Of a stretch of 58,211 bases of DNA, positions 8,682-18,238 are shown piece by piece; positions within the stretch are counted from its first letter, which is position 1, and each line of letters starts with the position of its first letter. The translations under genes and the position numbers were made by a program. The stretch comes from Candidatus Zhuqueibacterota bacterium (GTDB taxonomy: Bacteria; Zhuqueibacterota; Zhuqueibacteria; Zhuqueibacterales; Geothermadaptataceae). The stretch spans positions 1 to 58,211 of the forward strand of contig JAUZRQ010000055.1 of NCBI GenBank assembly GCA_030950365.1. The letters are read 5' to 3'. Below the pieces are notes generated by a model. The model searched no databases. It was not told where the DNA came from and saw nothing but the letters and a program-made list of their open reading frames with translations.

Positions 8682-10169
8682 TCACATAATCACTTCCCGG
8701 TCGTAGTCAATCTCACAGATTTCGATGGGGCGACTGCGGCCTTTGACGATGATCGGTTGGAGACGGTTGGTTGGATATTTGCCGTTGAGGGATTCCAGCG
8801 CGCCCAGCGAAGCGATGATCTGGCCGGCTTTGGCGATGGAGCACAGCCGCGCCGCGATGTTCACAACATCGCCGATAACCGTGTAATCCATGCGGTGACG
8901 CGAGCCCATGTTGCCAAGCACGGCGTCACCATGATTGATGCCGATGCCGACTTCTAGAATGACTTCACCCGCAGACTGCCGCCGGCGGTTCAAATCGCGA
9001 ATGCTGCGCTGAATCTGAATGGCAGCGGCCACGGCATTTTCAAGCATGTTTTTGGACGGAAAAATCGCCATGATCTGATCGCCCATGAACTTGTCAACCA
9101 CGCCGCCGTACCGCTCGATGATCTCAGTTTGCAGGTGGAAATAAATGTTGATCAGTCGGACGATTTGCTCCGGCTCCAGCCGTTCGGCGATGGTGGTAAA
9201 GTTGCGCACATCGGAGAACAAAATGGTGACCTGATGGCGCTCGCCTTCCGCGGGCCGCAGCCGCGAGCCGCCGCGCTCTTTGATCATCTGCACCGTGAGC
9301 TTGGAAACGAACTTTTGCATCTGCAATTTTTCGCGCAGGTGCATCACCATGTTGTTGAACTCTCGCGCCAGTTGGCCAAGCTCGTCTTTGCTCTGCAAAT
9401 TCACTTCAACATCCAGGTTGCCCATGCCCACCTCGCGCGCGGCATTCACCAGCGCGGTGATCTGGTTGACCATGCGCTCGGCCAGGAAATAGATGCCCCA
9501 CACCGAAATGATGATGATCAATCCCGCCGTGGTCAGGATCAGATTGCGCGTTTCATTCACCGGGCCCTGGATGGCCTGTTTGGAAAATCCCACTCCCACC
9601 ACGCCAATGGTGATGCGCCGGTTTTCGCCTTCCTTCAGCACCTGCACCGGCTGGAAATACTCAATAAACGCCTTGTTCTCACCCCGGGCCGGTTTGTTTA
9701 ACGCCAGAAGTTTTCTGAACTTACCTTGATCGAGTTGCAAAACCTGGCGCAGGGTATCGGGTTTGATGATGATGTCGCCGCTGATATCGATCGTGAAGGC
9801 GTATTCCAGTCCGGAAACGCGCGTGCGCATCAGCTTTTCCAGCTCTTCCTGCACGGTGCGGTCAGGATCGCACTCCTGATTGGTGACCTTGCACAGAAGA
9901 ATATCTTTCACGTTCTGGCTCATCTGCTCGGCCACGACACGGCCGGTTTCCGAAACCTGCCGGATCAGAATGTTCTTCTGCCGAATCAGCACCGGCACGC
10001 TGAATACCGTGATGACCACGATCACGATGAGCGCAATGATGATGCTAAGCTTGAGCTTGATTTCCAGCGACTGAAAAAGGTCGGTCATCCCGAGCAGGAA
10101 GGATTTGAACTTCCAGTAGGCGCTACGAGCTTTGTACCGGATTCGTGCTAGTAATTGATGAGCATTCAT
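8682..10169 (-). CDS. Membrane class III adenylate/guanylate cyclase
   Basis: Predicted to make cAMP (less likely cGMP) in response to an envelope signal. Domains in order: transmembrane helix near 39-61, an extracytoplasmic sensor of about 150 residues, a second helix (GLIIIISVWGIYFLAE), a HAMP linker, and a C-terminal CHD cyclase domain. The two metal-binding aspartates are in LFSDVRNFT and in KFMGDQIMAIF; MDYTVIGDVVNIAARL supplies the base- and transition-state-binding part. The chosen ATG begins MNAHQLLARIRY; an in-frame TTG at 10226 would add 19 residues without a better ribosome site. The following gene, on the same strand, encodes the barrel-TPR protein. Confidence 0.88.
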   Translation of the reverse strand: MNAHQLLARIRYKARSAYWKFKSFLLGMTDLFQSLEIKLKLSIIIALIVIVVITVFSVPVLIRQKNILIRQVSETGRVVAEQMSQNVKDILLCKVTNQECDPDRTVQEELEKLMRTRVSGLEYAFTIDISGDIIIKPDTLRQVLQLDQGKFRKLLALNKPARGENKAFIEYFQPVQVLKEGENRRITIGVVGVGFSKQAIQGPVNETRNLILTTAGLIIIISVWGIYFLAERMVNQITALVNAAREVGMGNLDVEVNLQSKDELGQLAREFNNMVMHLREKLQMQKFVSKLTVQMIKERGGSRLRPAEGERHQVTILFSDVRNFTTIAERLEPEQIVRLINIYFHLQTEIIERYGGVVDKFMGDQIMAIFPSKNMLENAVAAAIQIQRSIRDLNRRRQSAGEVILEVGIGINHGDAVLGNMGSRHRMDYTVIGDVVNIAARLCSIAKAGQIIASLGALESLNGKYPTNRLQPIIVKGRSRPIEICEIDYDREVIM

Positions 10170-10326
10170 ACGATTCCATGAGGACGATTCGTTGCGAGCG
10201 ATGCGATCAGACGATATGACACGCAAGACAGTACCGCAAACGCCCGGCGAGAGCGCCGATCAAGCGACGGTCGGAATGGCGCTCCTTGAATGACTAAAAC
10301 GGTACGCTACCGTGCTGTATCGCGAT

Positions 10327-10596
10327 CTACTGCACCTCGACGGGCGAAACGTCTTCGATTTGGATGTCCTGGATTTCCAGCTTGGGTGGCTCCTGAACTT
10401 TTTGCAAATACCAGATCAGAAAGAAGATACCGATGGCGAGGATCAACCAGCGCCGCACCGGTTTTTTCTCGGGTTTCGGCGATTTGAGCAGGCGGCGAAA
10501 TTTGATGCGGTGCTTTTCGTCGGTTTCTTCCGCCTCGGGATCATAATAATAGGGTTTGAATCTAAATCGCCGTATATGATGCTGCGGCATAAACAT
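10327..10596 (-). CDS. Small bitopic membrane protein
   Basis: About 89 residues with a basic cytoplasmic N-terminus (HHIRRFRFKPYYYDP), an acidic patch EAEETDEKHR, one transmembrane helix (WLILAIGIFFLIWYL) and a short acidic C-terminal tail outside. I chose the ATG at 10596 because GGGGTGA lies eight bases upstream; another ATG six bases on is possible. I do not recognise the family. The gene precedes the cyclase on the same strand, so an accessory role is possible but unsupported. Confidence 0.6.
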   Translation of the reverse strand: MFMPQHHIRRFRFKPYYYDPEAEETDEKHRIKFRRLLKSPKPEKKPVRRWLILAIGIFFLIWYLQKVQEPPKLEIQDIQIEDVSPVEVQ

Positions 10597-11492
10597 ACAA
10601 GCATCACCCCGCATTCTGTCACTTTGCCGTAGATCGGTATTTGATCTCAATTCTAATTGAACAAATTAATTAACTGAGCGTAAAGAGTCAAGGGATTTTT
10701 CTTTTTAGCATTTTATTGATTTTACGAGAGTTATTTATTTTTTAATGCAATGAATAGCGGTGCCAGGCCAACTCTCCTAAAGACACCGGGCCGGCAGAGA
10801 AAATATTCTCTAATTTTCTGAAACGTCAATCATGGTATCGATCTCACAATAACCAATTCTATGCGCATTTTCAAACAGGTTAGAAATTGCGTAGCGGTGA
10901 AAAGTTTGTAGAAACGCTGCATTCGGACACGACGAACCGTGTAGCGGTGACATGTCCTCAAAGCGGTCTGCAGGCCGAATCTGTTGTTACATACCATGCC
11001 TACGGCGTTGAAGATGTGAAAAAACGGCCAGCTACTACAAACATTTCACGCCTACGGCGTTCTGCAGTTTAAAATGCGTCTCATCGATGGCCTCAAAATC
11101 GGACAGCTTTTCTTGCTGAAAAAACAGGCCGTCCCAAATGCAGCTTTGCCATTTTTGTGCCCCACACATCTTCCATGGGCCGCATTTCTCAGATTTTGCA
11201 ATGAACGGTTTCAAGAGGTTTTTATAAACCCTTCGTGGCTTTGTGGCCTGGTGTGGCAAGCAAGATATAATTTGGATGATATCCATTCAGGGCATTTTTT
11301 AAACACCTATTGCCAACTTGACCTTCCGGCTTTTTCGCGGCTCCCACTGGGGCGCCACTGAAAGCCCGGAATGCCAAAGAGCTGCACAGCCATTTCATGA
11401 TTTTGTATGGAGTCATGCCCCTCCCCAAAAATCGATTGACTTTTTTGAAAATATGCCTAAGTTTTCCCGCGAACACAACACGAGGAGGTTCT
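10597..11492. other. Long intergenic region with short diverged repeats
   Basis: No gene is supported. The region is A+T-rich near 10660-10760. At 10888-11065 it has short related pieces: GTAGCGGTGA twice (10893, 10940) and GCCTACGGCGTT twice (10999, 11049), which look like decayed copies of a small dispersed repeat. At 11322-11375 lies an inverted repeat shared with 42674-42725. The mazG ribosome site GAGGAGG is at the right end. Confidence 0.5.
11322..11375. repeat. Dispersed hairpin repeat, copy A
   Basis: CTTCCGGCTTTTTCGCGGCTCCCA, interrupted by a short loop, then GCGCCACTGAAAGCCCGGAAT. The left and right halves are complementary and match the cleaner copy at 42674-42725. It is likely a REP-type palindrome; no protein is encoded. 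Confidence 0.55.
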
Positions 11493-12272
11493 ATGACGAC
11501 CGGAGACCGTTTCGAAAAACTTGTAAAAATTATGCGAGAGCTGCGCGGAGAAAACGGCTGTCCCTGGGACAGGGAACAGACGCACAAAAGCCTGCGCCAG
11601 TATCTGCTGGAAGAAGCCTTCGAAGTACTCGAATGCCTGGATGAGGACAACCTGGATGAGTTGCCGGCCGAGCTGGGCGATTTGCTGCTGCAAATCGTGT
11701 TTCATGCGCAGATTGGCCATGAAAACAACACATTTACCATCGATGATGTGCTGGACAACATCATTCGCAAGCTGATCGACCGGCATCCGCACGTGTTTGG
11801 CGAGGAATACGTGGAAACCGCCGAAGAACAATCGAAGCTGTGGGAGCGCATCAAGCGCAAAGAGGGCAAGGAATCGATCCTGGGCGGGGTGCCCAAAGCG
11901 CTTTCGGCGCTGTTGCGCGCCTACCGCCTGCAACAAAAAGCCGCCGCGGTCGGCTTCGACTGGCCGGACATCGGGCCAGTGTGGGACAAAGTGCACGAGG
12001 AGATGCAGGAACTGCAAGAAGCCGTGAAATCCGGCAATCAAAGCGAGATCGAAAAAGAGTACGGCGACCTGTTGTTTGCCATGGTCAATCTCGGCCGGTT
12101 TCTGAATGTCAATCCCGAAGATGCGCTTCGGCAGTCCATCGAAAAATTCATATACCGCTTCCAGAAAATTGAGAAGCACTACCGCCAGCAGGGCCGGGAT
12201 TTGCGGGAGGTACCGCTGGAAGAAATGGATGAAATCTGGGAAGCCGCCAAGAATGAACGAGAAAACCGCTGA
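11493..12272 (+). CDS. mazG: Nucleoside triphosphate pyrophosphohydrolase MazG
   Basis: House-cleaning enzyme that hydrolyses NTPs and dNTPs to monophosphates. The 259-residue protein has the two tandem MazG all-alpha domains: the first with EEAFEVLECL and ELGDLLLQIVFHA, the second with EEMQELQEAV and EYGDLLFAMVNL, each giving the Mg-binding ExxE...ExxD pattern. The start MTTGDRFEKL is fixed by GAGGAGG seven bases upstream; the longer frame to 11397 has no ribosome site and no family similarity. It stands alone between non-coding stretches. Confidence 0.95.
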   Translation: MTTGDRFEKLVKIMRELRGENGCPWDREQTHKSLRQYLLEEAFEVLECLDEDNLDELPAELGDLLLQIVFHAQIGHENNTFTIDDVLDNIIRKLIDRHPHVFGEEYVETAEEQSKLWERIKRKEGKESILGGVPKALSALLRAYRLQQKAAAVGFDWPDIGPVWDKVHEEMQELQEAVKSGNQSEIEKEYGDLLFAMVNLGRFLNVNPEDALRQSIEKFIYRFQKIEKHYRQQGRDLREVPLEEMDEIWEAAKNERENR

Positions 12273-12565
12273 GGACGCCGCAACGACAGAGCGTTATCCG
12301 CGTTCAATCCGTGGCTTAAACATTGGCGGTCGGTGACGCACAGAATGCCTCAAAAACACACGGTCTGAGACCGTGTGAGATCCGGGATTCATCACCTCAT
12401 TTCGCAGTGATAAAACCATTTCCTCCTTCTCAAGTTAAACTTGGGAAGGAGGAAGCTTACTAAATCTCATGGCCGGCCCGTTCCGTGGCAAGAGATTCTG
12501 GTATCCACTAAATGGCAGAACCAGAATGCCAGAGCCATTTCTCAAAACCGCAACGCCAGCCCCGC
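12273..12565. repeat. Three consecutive hairpins between mazG and the HIT gene
   Basis: This converging intergenic region holds three separate palindromes: a perfect 21-bp CACACGGTCT-g-AGACCGTGTG at 12357-12377; TTCCTCCTTCTCAAGTT paired with AACTTGGGAAGGAGGAA at 12420-12454 (one mismatch); and ATTCTGGT/ACCAGAAT at 12495-12527. None has a T-run typical of intrinsic terminators, though they may stop or protect the converging transcripts. They look like dispersed REP units. Confidence 0.65.
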
Positions 12566-13078
12566 TCAGGGCTTCATCCTCTCAAACACCCCATGCAATT
12601 TCCGGTAGGTTGCATTCAGCGCCTCCGGGATGACCCGCGTATCGCCGATCACCGGCATGAAATTGGTATCGGCATCCCAACGCGGCACGATGTGAAAATG
12701 CAAGTGGTCATCCACTCCCGCGCCCGCCACCTTGCCAAGATTCAGACCGATATTGAATCCATCCGGGGTCATGGCCTCGGTTAATACCTGCAGGGTTTGC
12801 TGCAGCATGGCCATGATCTCCTGATTCTCCGCCGGCGTAAGCTCGGTTAAATCGCCGGTATGCCGATACGGCACCACCATCAGGTGGCCGTTGTTGTACG
12901 GATACCGGTTCATGATCACGAAGCAGGTCTCCCCGCGGGTGAGAATCAAATTCTTCTCATCGTTGTCGGGGGACTGCTGGACGCGGGAACAGAAGATGCA
13001 GCCCGACTCTTTTTCGCCCAGAATATATTCAAGGCGCCAGGGCGCCCACAGCACCTGGCGCGTCGATCCTTTTTTCAT
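12566..13078 (-). CDS. HIT-family nucleotide hydrolase/phosphorylase
   Basis: A histidine-triad enzyme acting on dinucleoside polyphosphates or nucleotidyl adducts. Visible are LWAPWRLEYI, a zinc-type CIFCSR pair near residue 30, the HIT helix NNGHLMVVPYRHTGDL and the catalytic triad HLHFHIVPRW near residue 125. This pattern is closest to the Fhit/Ap4A-phosphorylase-like subgroup with the APWR start. At 170 residues it is of normal length. The gene starts five bases after the EF-G stop, so it is probably co-transcribed and translationally coupled. Confidence 0.93.
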   Translation of the reverse strand: MKKGSTRQVLWAPWRLEYILGEKESGCIFCSRVQQSPDNDEKNLILTRGETCFVIMNRYPYNNGHLMVVPYRHTGDLTELTPAENQEIMAMLQQTLQVLTEAMTPDGFNIGLNLGKVAGAGVDDHLHFHIVPRWDADTNFMPVIGDTRVIPEALNATYRKLHGVFERMKP

Positions 13079-13083
13079 GTCGA

Positions 13084-15168
13084 TCAGGAGCCCTGTTCTC
13101 TCGCCTTGTTGTACTCTTCGACCAGCTTCTCCTGAATCTCACGCGGAACCTCTTCATAGTGCGAGAATTTCCGGCGGTGGATGCCGCGTCCCTGGGTGAG
13201 CGAGCGCAGCTTGGTGGAGTACTTATACAGCTCCGCCAGCGGCACCTTGGCCTTGATCACCTGGAACTGGCCTTCGGTGCTGGTGCCCACAATCTTACCG
13301 CGCCGGCTGGAAATATCGCCCATGACGTCGCCCATGTACTCTTCCGGTACCACCACTTCCACATCGTAAATCGGTTCGAGAATCACCGGGTTGGCATCCT
13401 TAAACAGTTTTTTGAAGCCCATTGAAGCGGCGATTTTGAAGGCCATATCTGAGGAGTCCACGCTGTGGTAGCTGCCGTCGTACAGGGTGACTTTCACATC
13501 CACCACCGGATAGCCGGCGATTACGCCTTCGGCCATGGCCTCGCGAATGCCCTTTTCCACCGCCGGGATATATTTGCTCGGCACCACGCCGCCAACGATC
13601 TGATCCACGAACTCGAATTCCGAACCGCGCGGCAACGGTTCCAGCCGCAGGAACACATCGCCGTACTGACCGCGGCCACCGGACTGTTTCTTGTACTTGC
13701 TCTGTCCTTCCGCCCTGCCGCGGATGGTTTCGCGGTACGGTATCTTTGGCTCGACCATTTCCACCTGAACGTTGTACTTTTCCTGCAGCCGCTTTACCAC
13801 GATGTCCAGATGCAGCTCGCCCTGCCCGGCGATGATGGTCTGATGCAGCTCCGGATCGAACGCCACGCTGAGCGATGGGTCCTCTTCGTGGATGGCCGAC
13901 AGCCCGGCGCCGATTTTATCTTCATCGCCCTTGGATTTCGGTTCCAGCGCCACGCGGATGACCGGATCGGGGAACTTGATTTCCGGCAGCACGATGGGAT
14001 TGCTCTTTTCGCACAGGGTGTCGCCGGTGTGCGTGTTCTTTAATTTCACCACCGCGCCCAGATCGCCGGCCGGCAGCTTGCCCACTTCCGAACGCTGCTT
14101 GCCATTCAGAACATAAATCTGGCCGACCTTTTCCGTGGCATTGCGCGTGGCGTTGAAATACTCATTGCCGGATTGGAACGTGCCACTGAACACGCGGAAC
14201 AAACTCATTTCACCGAGGTGCATTTCGGACATGGTTTTGAAAATCTGCACCGACAGCGGCGCATCGCTCTTTGCCGGGAAACGCACTTCTTCATCGCTGC
14301 CGGGTTTGACGCCCACCACCTCGCCGATGAAACTCGGAGCGGGCGCATAGTTTACGATGAAATCCAACAATTGCGTCACGCCGGCTGCCCTGGCCGCGGC
14401 TCCACACAGAATTGGGAAGATTTCTTTTTTGGCGATGCCCATACGCAGACCGTCCTGCAGCTCTTCGGTGGTCAATTCCCCGGCTTCAAAGAATTTCTCG
14501 ATCAGCTCGTCATCGCATTCGGCCACCGATTCGATCAGGGCCTCGCGGGCGCTGTTGGCGCGGTCCTGCCAGTCGCCGGGGATATCGCCCAGTGTGGTCT
14601 TGCCTTTGTCATCCACGGTCACCAATTTCATCGAAATCAGATCGATGAACTGATTGAACGCCTCGCCCGGATTGACCGCCAGATGCACCGGCACCGCCTT
14701 TTTGCCAAACGATTCCTGGATGGAATTGACGGCCTTGTCGAAATCGGCATGCTCTTTATCAAGCCGGTTGACGAAGAAAATGCGCGCCACGTTGTTCTGA
14801 TCGGCGATTTTGTACACGGTTTCGGTGCCCACTTCGATGCCGGCCACGGCATTGACCAGCACAACAGCGGTGTCGATCACGCGCATGGCGCCGTACACTT
14901 CGCCGATAAAATCCGGATATCCCGGCGGATCCACGATATTGATTTTATGATCGTTCCATAAACAGTGCATCAGTGAGGTGGAAATGGAAAATTTGCGCTC
15001 TATTTCATCGGGATGGTAGTCCGAGACCGTGGAACCGTCATCGATGGTGCCCATGCGGTTGGTGACGCCAGTGGTGAACAGCATGGCCTCGGCCAGGGTG
15101 GTTTTGCCGACGGTTGCGTGGGAGATCAGGCCAATGTTTCGAATCTTTTCGGTTGGATACTCTTTCAC
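13084..15168 (-). CDS. Elongation factor G-like GTPase (EF-G-2 type)
   Basis: A translational GTPase of about 694 residues with all five EF-G domains (GTPase, beta-barrel, two ferredoxin-like, and the QSGGRGQYGDV/HSVDSSDMAFKIAA region of domains IV-V). It differs from canonical EF-G: the P-loop is SHATVGKTTL, the G3 motif is DPPGYPDF with Tyr in place of the catalytic His, and G4 is NRLDKE. These belong to the second, EF-G-like subfamily, so a canonical fusA is expected elsewhere. The GTG start (MKEYPTEKIRN) is chosen because AAGGGAGG lies eight bases upstream; an upstream TTG overlaps that site. Exact role (ribosome rescue, recycling or stress) is not settled by sequence. Confidence 0.9.
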   Translation of the reverse strand: MKEYPTEKIRNIGLISHATVGKTTLAEAMLFTTGVTNRMGTIDDGSTVSDYHPDEIERKFSISTSLMHCLWNDHKINIVDPPGYPDFIGEVYGAMRVIDTAVVLVNAVAGIEVGTETVYKIADQNNVARIFFVNRLDKEHADFDKAVNSIQESFGKKAVPVHLAVNPGEAFNQFIDLISMKLVTVDDKGKTTLGDIPGDWQDRANSAREALIESVAECDDELIEKFFEAGELTTEELQDGLRMGIAKKEIFPILCGAAARAAGVTQLLDFIVNYAPAPSFIGEVVGVKPGSDEEVRFPAKSDAPLSVQIFKTMSEMHLGEMSLFRVFSGTFQSGNEYFNATRNATEKVGQIYVLNGKQRSEVGKLPAGDLGAVVKLKNTHTGDTLCEKSNPIVLPEIKFPDPVIRVALEPKSKGDEDKIGAGLSAIHEEDPSLSVAFDPELHQTIIAGQGELHLDIVVKRLQEKYNVQVEMVEPKIPYRETIRGRAEGQSKYKKQSGGRGQYGDVFLRLEPLPRGSEFEFVDQIVGGVVPSKYIPAVEKGIREAMAEGVIAGYPVVDVKVTLYDGSYHSVDSSDMAFKIAASMGFKKLFKDANPVILEPIYDVEVVVPEEYMGDVMGDISSRRGKIVGTSTEGQFQVIKAKVPLAELYKYSTKLRSLTQGRGIHRRKFSHYEEVPREIQEKLVEEYNKAREQGS

Positions 15169-15250
15169 GGTGAGCCTCCCTTTGATTGAAGAGTTCAAAT
15201 TCCTTTAATGAACTTTGGTCTCCAAATGGCTTCCGTCATTCGGATTGAGT

Positions 15251-17092
15251 CTATTTTTCCATATACTTCACCACCAGCAAAGTCACATCATCCAGAATTT
15301 TGCCGAAGCTGGTAAATTCTTTCAAGGCTTCGATGATGCCTTTTTTGATCTTTGCCGGGGTCTGGGGGCGCAGCTCCTGTACCACCGAAATCAAGCGTTC
15401 CTTGCCAAACATCTCCTCATGCTCGTTCTCCGCCTCCGTGATGCCATCCGAATAGGCGACCAGCACATCTCCGGGTTCGAACGCCACCCGGAAATCGTCA
15501 TACTCCGCATCGCGCAAAAAGCCGAGAATGATCCCTGTAGATTCCAACTGCTCCACAGTGCCGTTGCGCCGCACCAGAATGGCGGCATTATGGCCGGCAT
15601 TGCAATATTCGATTTGATTTTCCTTCGGATGAATGACGGCGTGAAAAAACGTCGCAAAGTTGCCATCGGACGCCGATTCGCAAAAATGTCGGTTGACCAG
15701 CGATACCAGCCGGCTGGCCGCCAGGCCGCGTCGGATTTCCGCGCGGTAAATCGTGTGCAACGAGGCCATCAACAGCGCCCCGGGCACGCCCTTGCCGGAC
15801 ACATCGGCTACGGCGACGGCGATCTTGCCGTCCGCCAGTTTCACCGCATCGTACAGGTCGCCGCCCACCTGCCGGCTGGGTCGGCTATAAGCCGAAAGCA
15901 CGATCCGACCCGCACGCGGCATTTTATGCGGCAGCAGCGCGAGCTGAATCTTTCGGGCCACCAGTAGGTCTTTCTCCAGCTCGCGCTTCTCCACCACCAT
16001 CTGGTATAGCCGCGCATTTTGAATGGCGATGGCCGCGGAGCCGGCAAACGCTTCCAACAGTTCAGCCTGGTGTGGCGTGAACGCGTTCAGTTTGTGGCTC
16101 TCCAGATTGAACACGCCCAGAATTTTGCGGCCGGATTTGATCGGCACGGCCAGCTCGCTGCGCGTTTTGGGATCGGCTTCTATATAGCGCGAATCCTTGC
16201 TGACATCCGGCACGATAATCGGCTGCCCCTTTTGCGCCACCCAGCCGCTCAGGCCCTGACCGATTTTCATGCGCAGCATCTTGCGCGCTTCCGCCGAGTA
16301 ACCGCGGGCGATTTCGTACTCGATCTCTCGCGTCTTATGATTCAAAAGAAAAATGGCCGCGCTATCGTAAGGCACGACCAATTTCAATGAATCGATGATA
16401 TTTTCCAGCACCCGCTCCAGCCGCAGCGATGAACTAATGCGTTGTGCAAGTTTGAGCAGAATATCCCGCTCGAGCACCTCCTGCCGATGTTGAACTTCCT
16501 GGATTTCATTGAGGGCGAGCCGTCTGGCAATGCGAGCCAACTGATAGATACGTTCATCGTCTAAAGCGTTTGGATGGTTAAAATACTCCGGGCTGATCAA
16601 CAAAAACAGTGCAGTTAGATGCCGCTTGTGGATCACCGGCAGGGCAAACAGCGCTTCATCTGGCTGAAAATGAAATCCCGACTCGTTCAGCAACCGGATG
16701 AACGCGTCCCGGTCATCTTCCTGGAATTGAAGAATCCGGCCATCGTGGCGTATGAGGGCACGCATAAAAGACTGTTCGCTCGAGAGCAAAATCGGCTGCA
16801 CATGTTCATCTGCAATGGGAGGATACAGCTTCAGAGAATACTGGTGATCCGAAAGCACATTAGCCAAAAAAAAGAGAGCTTTTTTAGCTCCCAACACATG
16901 ATAAAAATCATGACAGAACTGCAGAAAAAGGCTTCTTCTCGAGCGAATAAACGCATACTTCTGCAGGATCGCGTCTAACGCAGGATGGCTTCGTGCACCA
17001 TATTTTCGTTTCACAGGCAAAAATTCAACGTCGCTCAAGTCAATGGATGAGTTAATCGTGGAATGATTGTGCAGCGCCCTCAGCGGTCCCAT
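15251..17092 (-). CDS. GAF-domain PP2C/SpoIIE phosphatase (RsbU-like)
   Basis: A cytoplasmic serine phosphatase expected to dephosphorylate STAS antagonists in a partner-switching pathway. About 613 residues: an N-terminal region without a clear family, a GAF sensor at about 210-370 (KIGQGLSGWVAQKGQPIIVP, FAGSAAIAIQNARLY), a linking helix with QLALLP, then the SpoIIE domain with metal ligands in VGGDLYDA, VADVSGKG and LVAYSDGITEA, and DDVTLLVV at the end. The gene follows its likely substrate, the STAS protein, overlapping it by about 40 bp. The start is uncertain: ATG 17092 is used; GTG or TTG codons just downstream are possible. Confidence 0.88.
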   Translation of the reverse strand: MGPLRALHNHSTINSSIDLSDVEFLPVKRKYGARSHPALDAILQKYAFIRSRRSLFLQFCHDFYHVLGAKKALFFLANVLSDHQYSLKLYPPIADEHVQPILLSSEQSFMRALIRHDGRILQFQEDDRDAFIRLLNESGFHFQPDEALFALPVIHKRHLTALFLLISPEYFNHPNALDDERIYQLARIARRLALNEIQEVQHRQEVLERDILLKLAQRISSSLRLERVLENIIDSLKLVVPYDSAAIFLLNHKTREIEYEIARGYSAEARKMLRMKIGQGLSGWVAQKGQPIIVPDVSKDSRYIEADPKTRSELAVPIKSGRKILGVFNLESHKLNAFTPHQAELLEAFAGSAAIAIQNARLYQMVVEKRELEKDLLVARKIQLALLPHKMPRAGRIVLSAYSRPSRQVGGDLYDAVKLADGKIAVAVADVSGKGVPGALLMASLHTIYRAEIRRGLAASRLVSLVNRHFCESASDGNFATFFHAVIHPKENQIEYCNAGHNAAILVRRNGTVEQLESTGIILGFLRDAEYDDFRVAFEPGDVLVAYSDGITEAENEHEEMFGKERLISVVQELRPQTPAKIKKGIIEALKEFTSFGKILDDVTLLVVKYMEK

Positions 17093-17396
17093 AAATCTCA
17101 AAAATGGTGTTGAGTTTCGTGGATACCAGAACACCTTCCATGGTTTCGTTGACGGCCGCCAATTTCATTTCGCCACCGCGGTTCTTAATGGAGCTCAAGG
17201 CCGAAATCAAAATCCCCAGGCCCGAACTGTTCATCCGGGAAACGCCTTCCATATCAAACACGAATTTACGAACGCCTTCATCCAACAAGCGGTACACTTC
17301 ATTTTTGATCTCGTCCGAAGCCGGCGGACCACCCAACAATTTGCCACTCAAACTGATGATGGCAACGTCGTTCACCATGCGAGTCTTGATTTTCAT
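17052..17396 (-). CDS. STAS-domain anti-sigma factor antagonist
   Basis: A 114-residue STAS protein of the SpoIIAA/RsbV type. MEGVSRMNSSGLGILISAL holds the serine pair near residues 57-58 where the family is phosphorylated by an anti-sigma kinase; the following phosphatase would reverse this. No anti-sigma kinase or alternative sigma gene is next to it, so the target is elsewhere. GGAGGGAAGG directly before the ATG fixes the start. A sigma70 promoter lies about 80 bases upstream. Confidence 0.94.
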   Translation of the reverse strand: MKIKTRMVNDVAIISLSGKLLGGPPASDEIKNEVYRLLDEGVRKFVFDMEGVSRMNSSGLGILISALSSIKNRGGEMKLAAVNETMEGVLVSTKLNTIFEIYGTAEGAAQSFHD

Positions 17397-17480
17397 CCTT
17401 CCCTCCTACTTTACGAAAACTTACAATCAAACCGCTCCAGATAGTTAACCGATCCTGGCTTTTAAATTTTAAGATTCAAT

Positions 17481-17509
17481 ATATTAGCGCAAAAGTGATT
17501 AAAAGTCAA
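17481..17509 (-). promoter_or_regulatory. Sigma70-type promoter for STAS/RsbU operon
   Basis: On the minus strand TTGACT (17504-17509), a 17-bp spacer and TAATAT (17481-17486) match the housekeeping consensus at 5/6 and 4/6. Transcription would start near 17474, leaving a leader of about 78 bases before the STAS ATG. Confidence 0.7.
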
Positions 17510-17857
17510 GCAAAATCCTTTTCAATTCAATGTCAACGAAATTTCATTCAAAGAGGTTTCATCTTTTTGTCGATACGGAATGTTTGCAGAAAAAAACCGG
17601 TATGTTGCCAACAGAACACACATCAAACAGACAATACAGTAATTCACACACAGCCGAAGCCGAACCATTTCGCTATTTCCGCTATTTTGAATACTTTCAA
17701 GTTAAGGTTATTAGCACTAAGCCACCGTGAATCCTTACCTTGCCAAATGATCAAAAATCAGAATCCATAAAATTTTTTATAGACATCAAAATGGTTTCAA
17801 ATTCCAAAAATCGTTAATCTGTTTTAAAAGTTTTCGGCAAATTTAGGTTATTTTAAC

Positions 17858-17886
17858 TTGACAACAGGCGGCATTTTTTATATATT
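17858..17886 (+). promoter_or_regulatory. Sigma70-type promoter for rpsT
   Basis: TTGACA (17858-17863), a 17-bp spacer and TATATT (17881-17886): a near-consensus housekeeping promoter about 53 bases upstream of the predicted transcript's start codon, as expected for a ribosomal protein gene. Confidence 0.85.
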
Positions 17887-17945
17887 TAGGGCGCTTTATA
17901 AAGGCAACTCATTTGAATGAGCAAACTAAGGATTTCAAACTTCAG

Positions 17946-18200
17946 ATGGCACATCATAAATCAGCGATTCGACGGATTCGGAAAAGCGAACAGCAGCGCC
18001 TGCGGAACAAGCATTACAAATCGATGATGCGTACAATGATTAAAAAGGTGTTGGCGCTATCAGAGAAGGAAGCCGCAGAAAAACAATTGCGTGAAACGGT
18101 AAGCGTTCTGGATAAGCTGGCCGCAAAAGGGATCATTCATCGGAACAAGGCCGCAAACCAGAAAGCGCGTTTGACAAAATATGTGAATAAGTTGGCATAG
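17946..18200 (+). CDS. rpsT: 30S ribosomal protein S20
   Basis: Small basic 16S rRNA-binding protein of the 30S subunit. The 84-residue sequence begins MAHHKSAIRRIRKSEQQRL, the family's hallmark start, and continues as a basic helical bundle ending KANQKARLTKYVNKLA-like. An in-frame ATG 33 bases upstream is rejected because the family never carries that extension. The gene is monocistronic, with a near-consensus promoter upstream and strong hairpins downstream. Confidence 0.97.
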   Translation: MAHHKSAIRRIRKSEQQRLRNKHYKSMMRTMIKKVLALSEKEAAEKQLRETVSVLDKLAAKGIIHRNKAANQKARLTKYVNKLA

Positions 18201-18238
18201 CTGGCCGATAATCGTTGTTAGAGAGATTGAATAAAACG

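Larger units (their letters stand above)
17397..17945. other. Divergent promoter region between STAS and rpsT genes
   Basis: A 549-bp A+T-rich divergent region with no supported gene. It holds a sigma70 promoter on each strand: 17481-17509 leftward for the STAS-phosphatase pair and 17858-17886 rightward for rpsT. The middle shows nothing recognisable. Confidence 0.7.

Noticed and set aside
10887-11072. Plus-strand gene of 61 codons
   Set aside because: It is made of short decayed repeat pieces (GTAGCGGTGA, GCCTACGGCGTT) and lacks a ribosome site.
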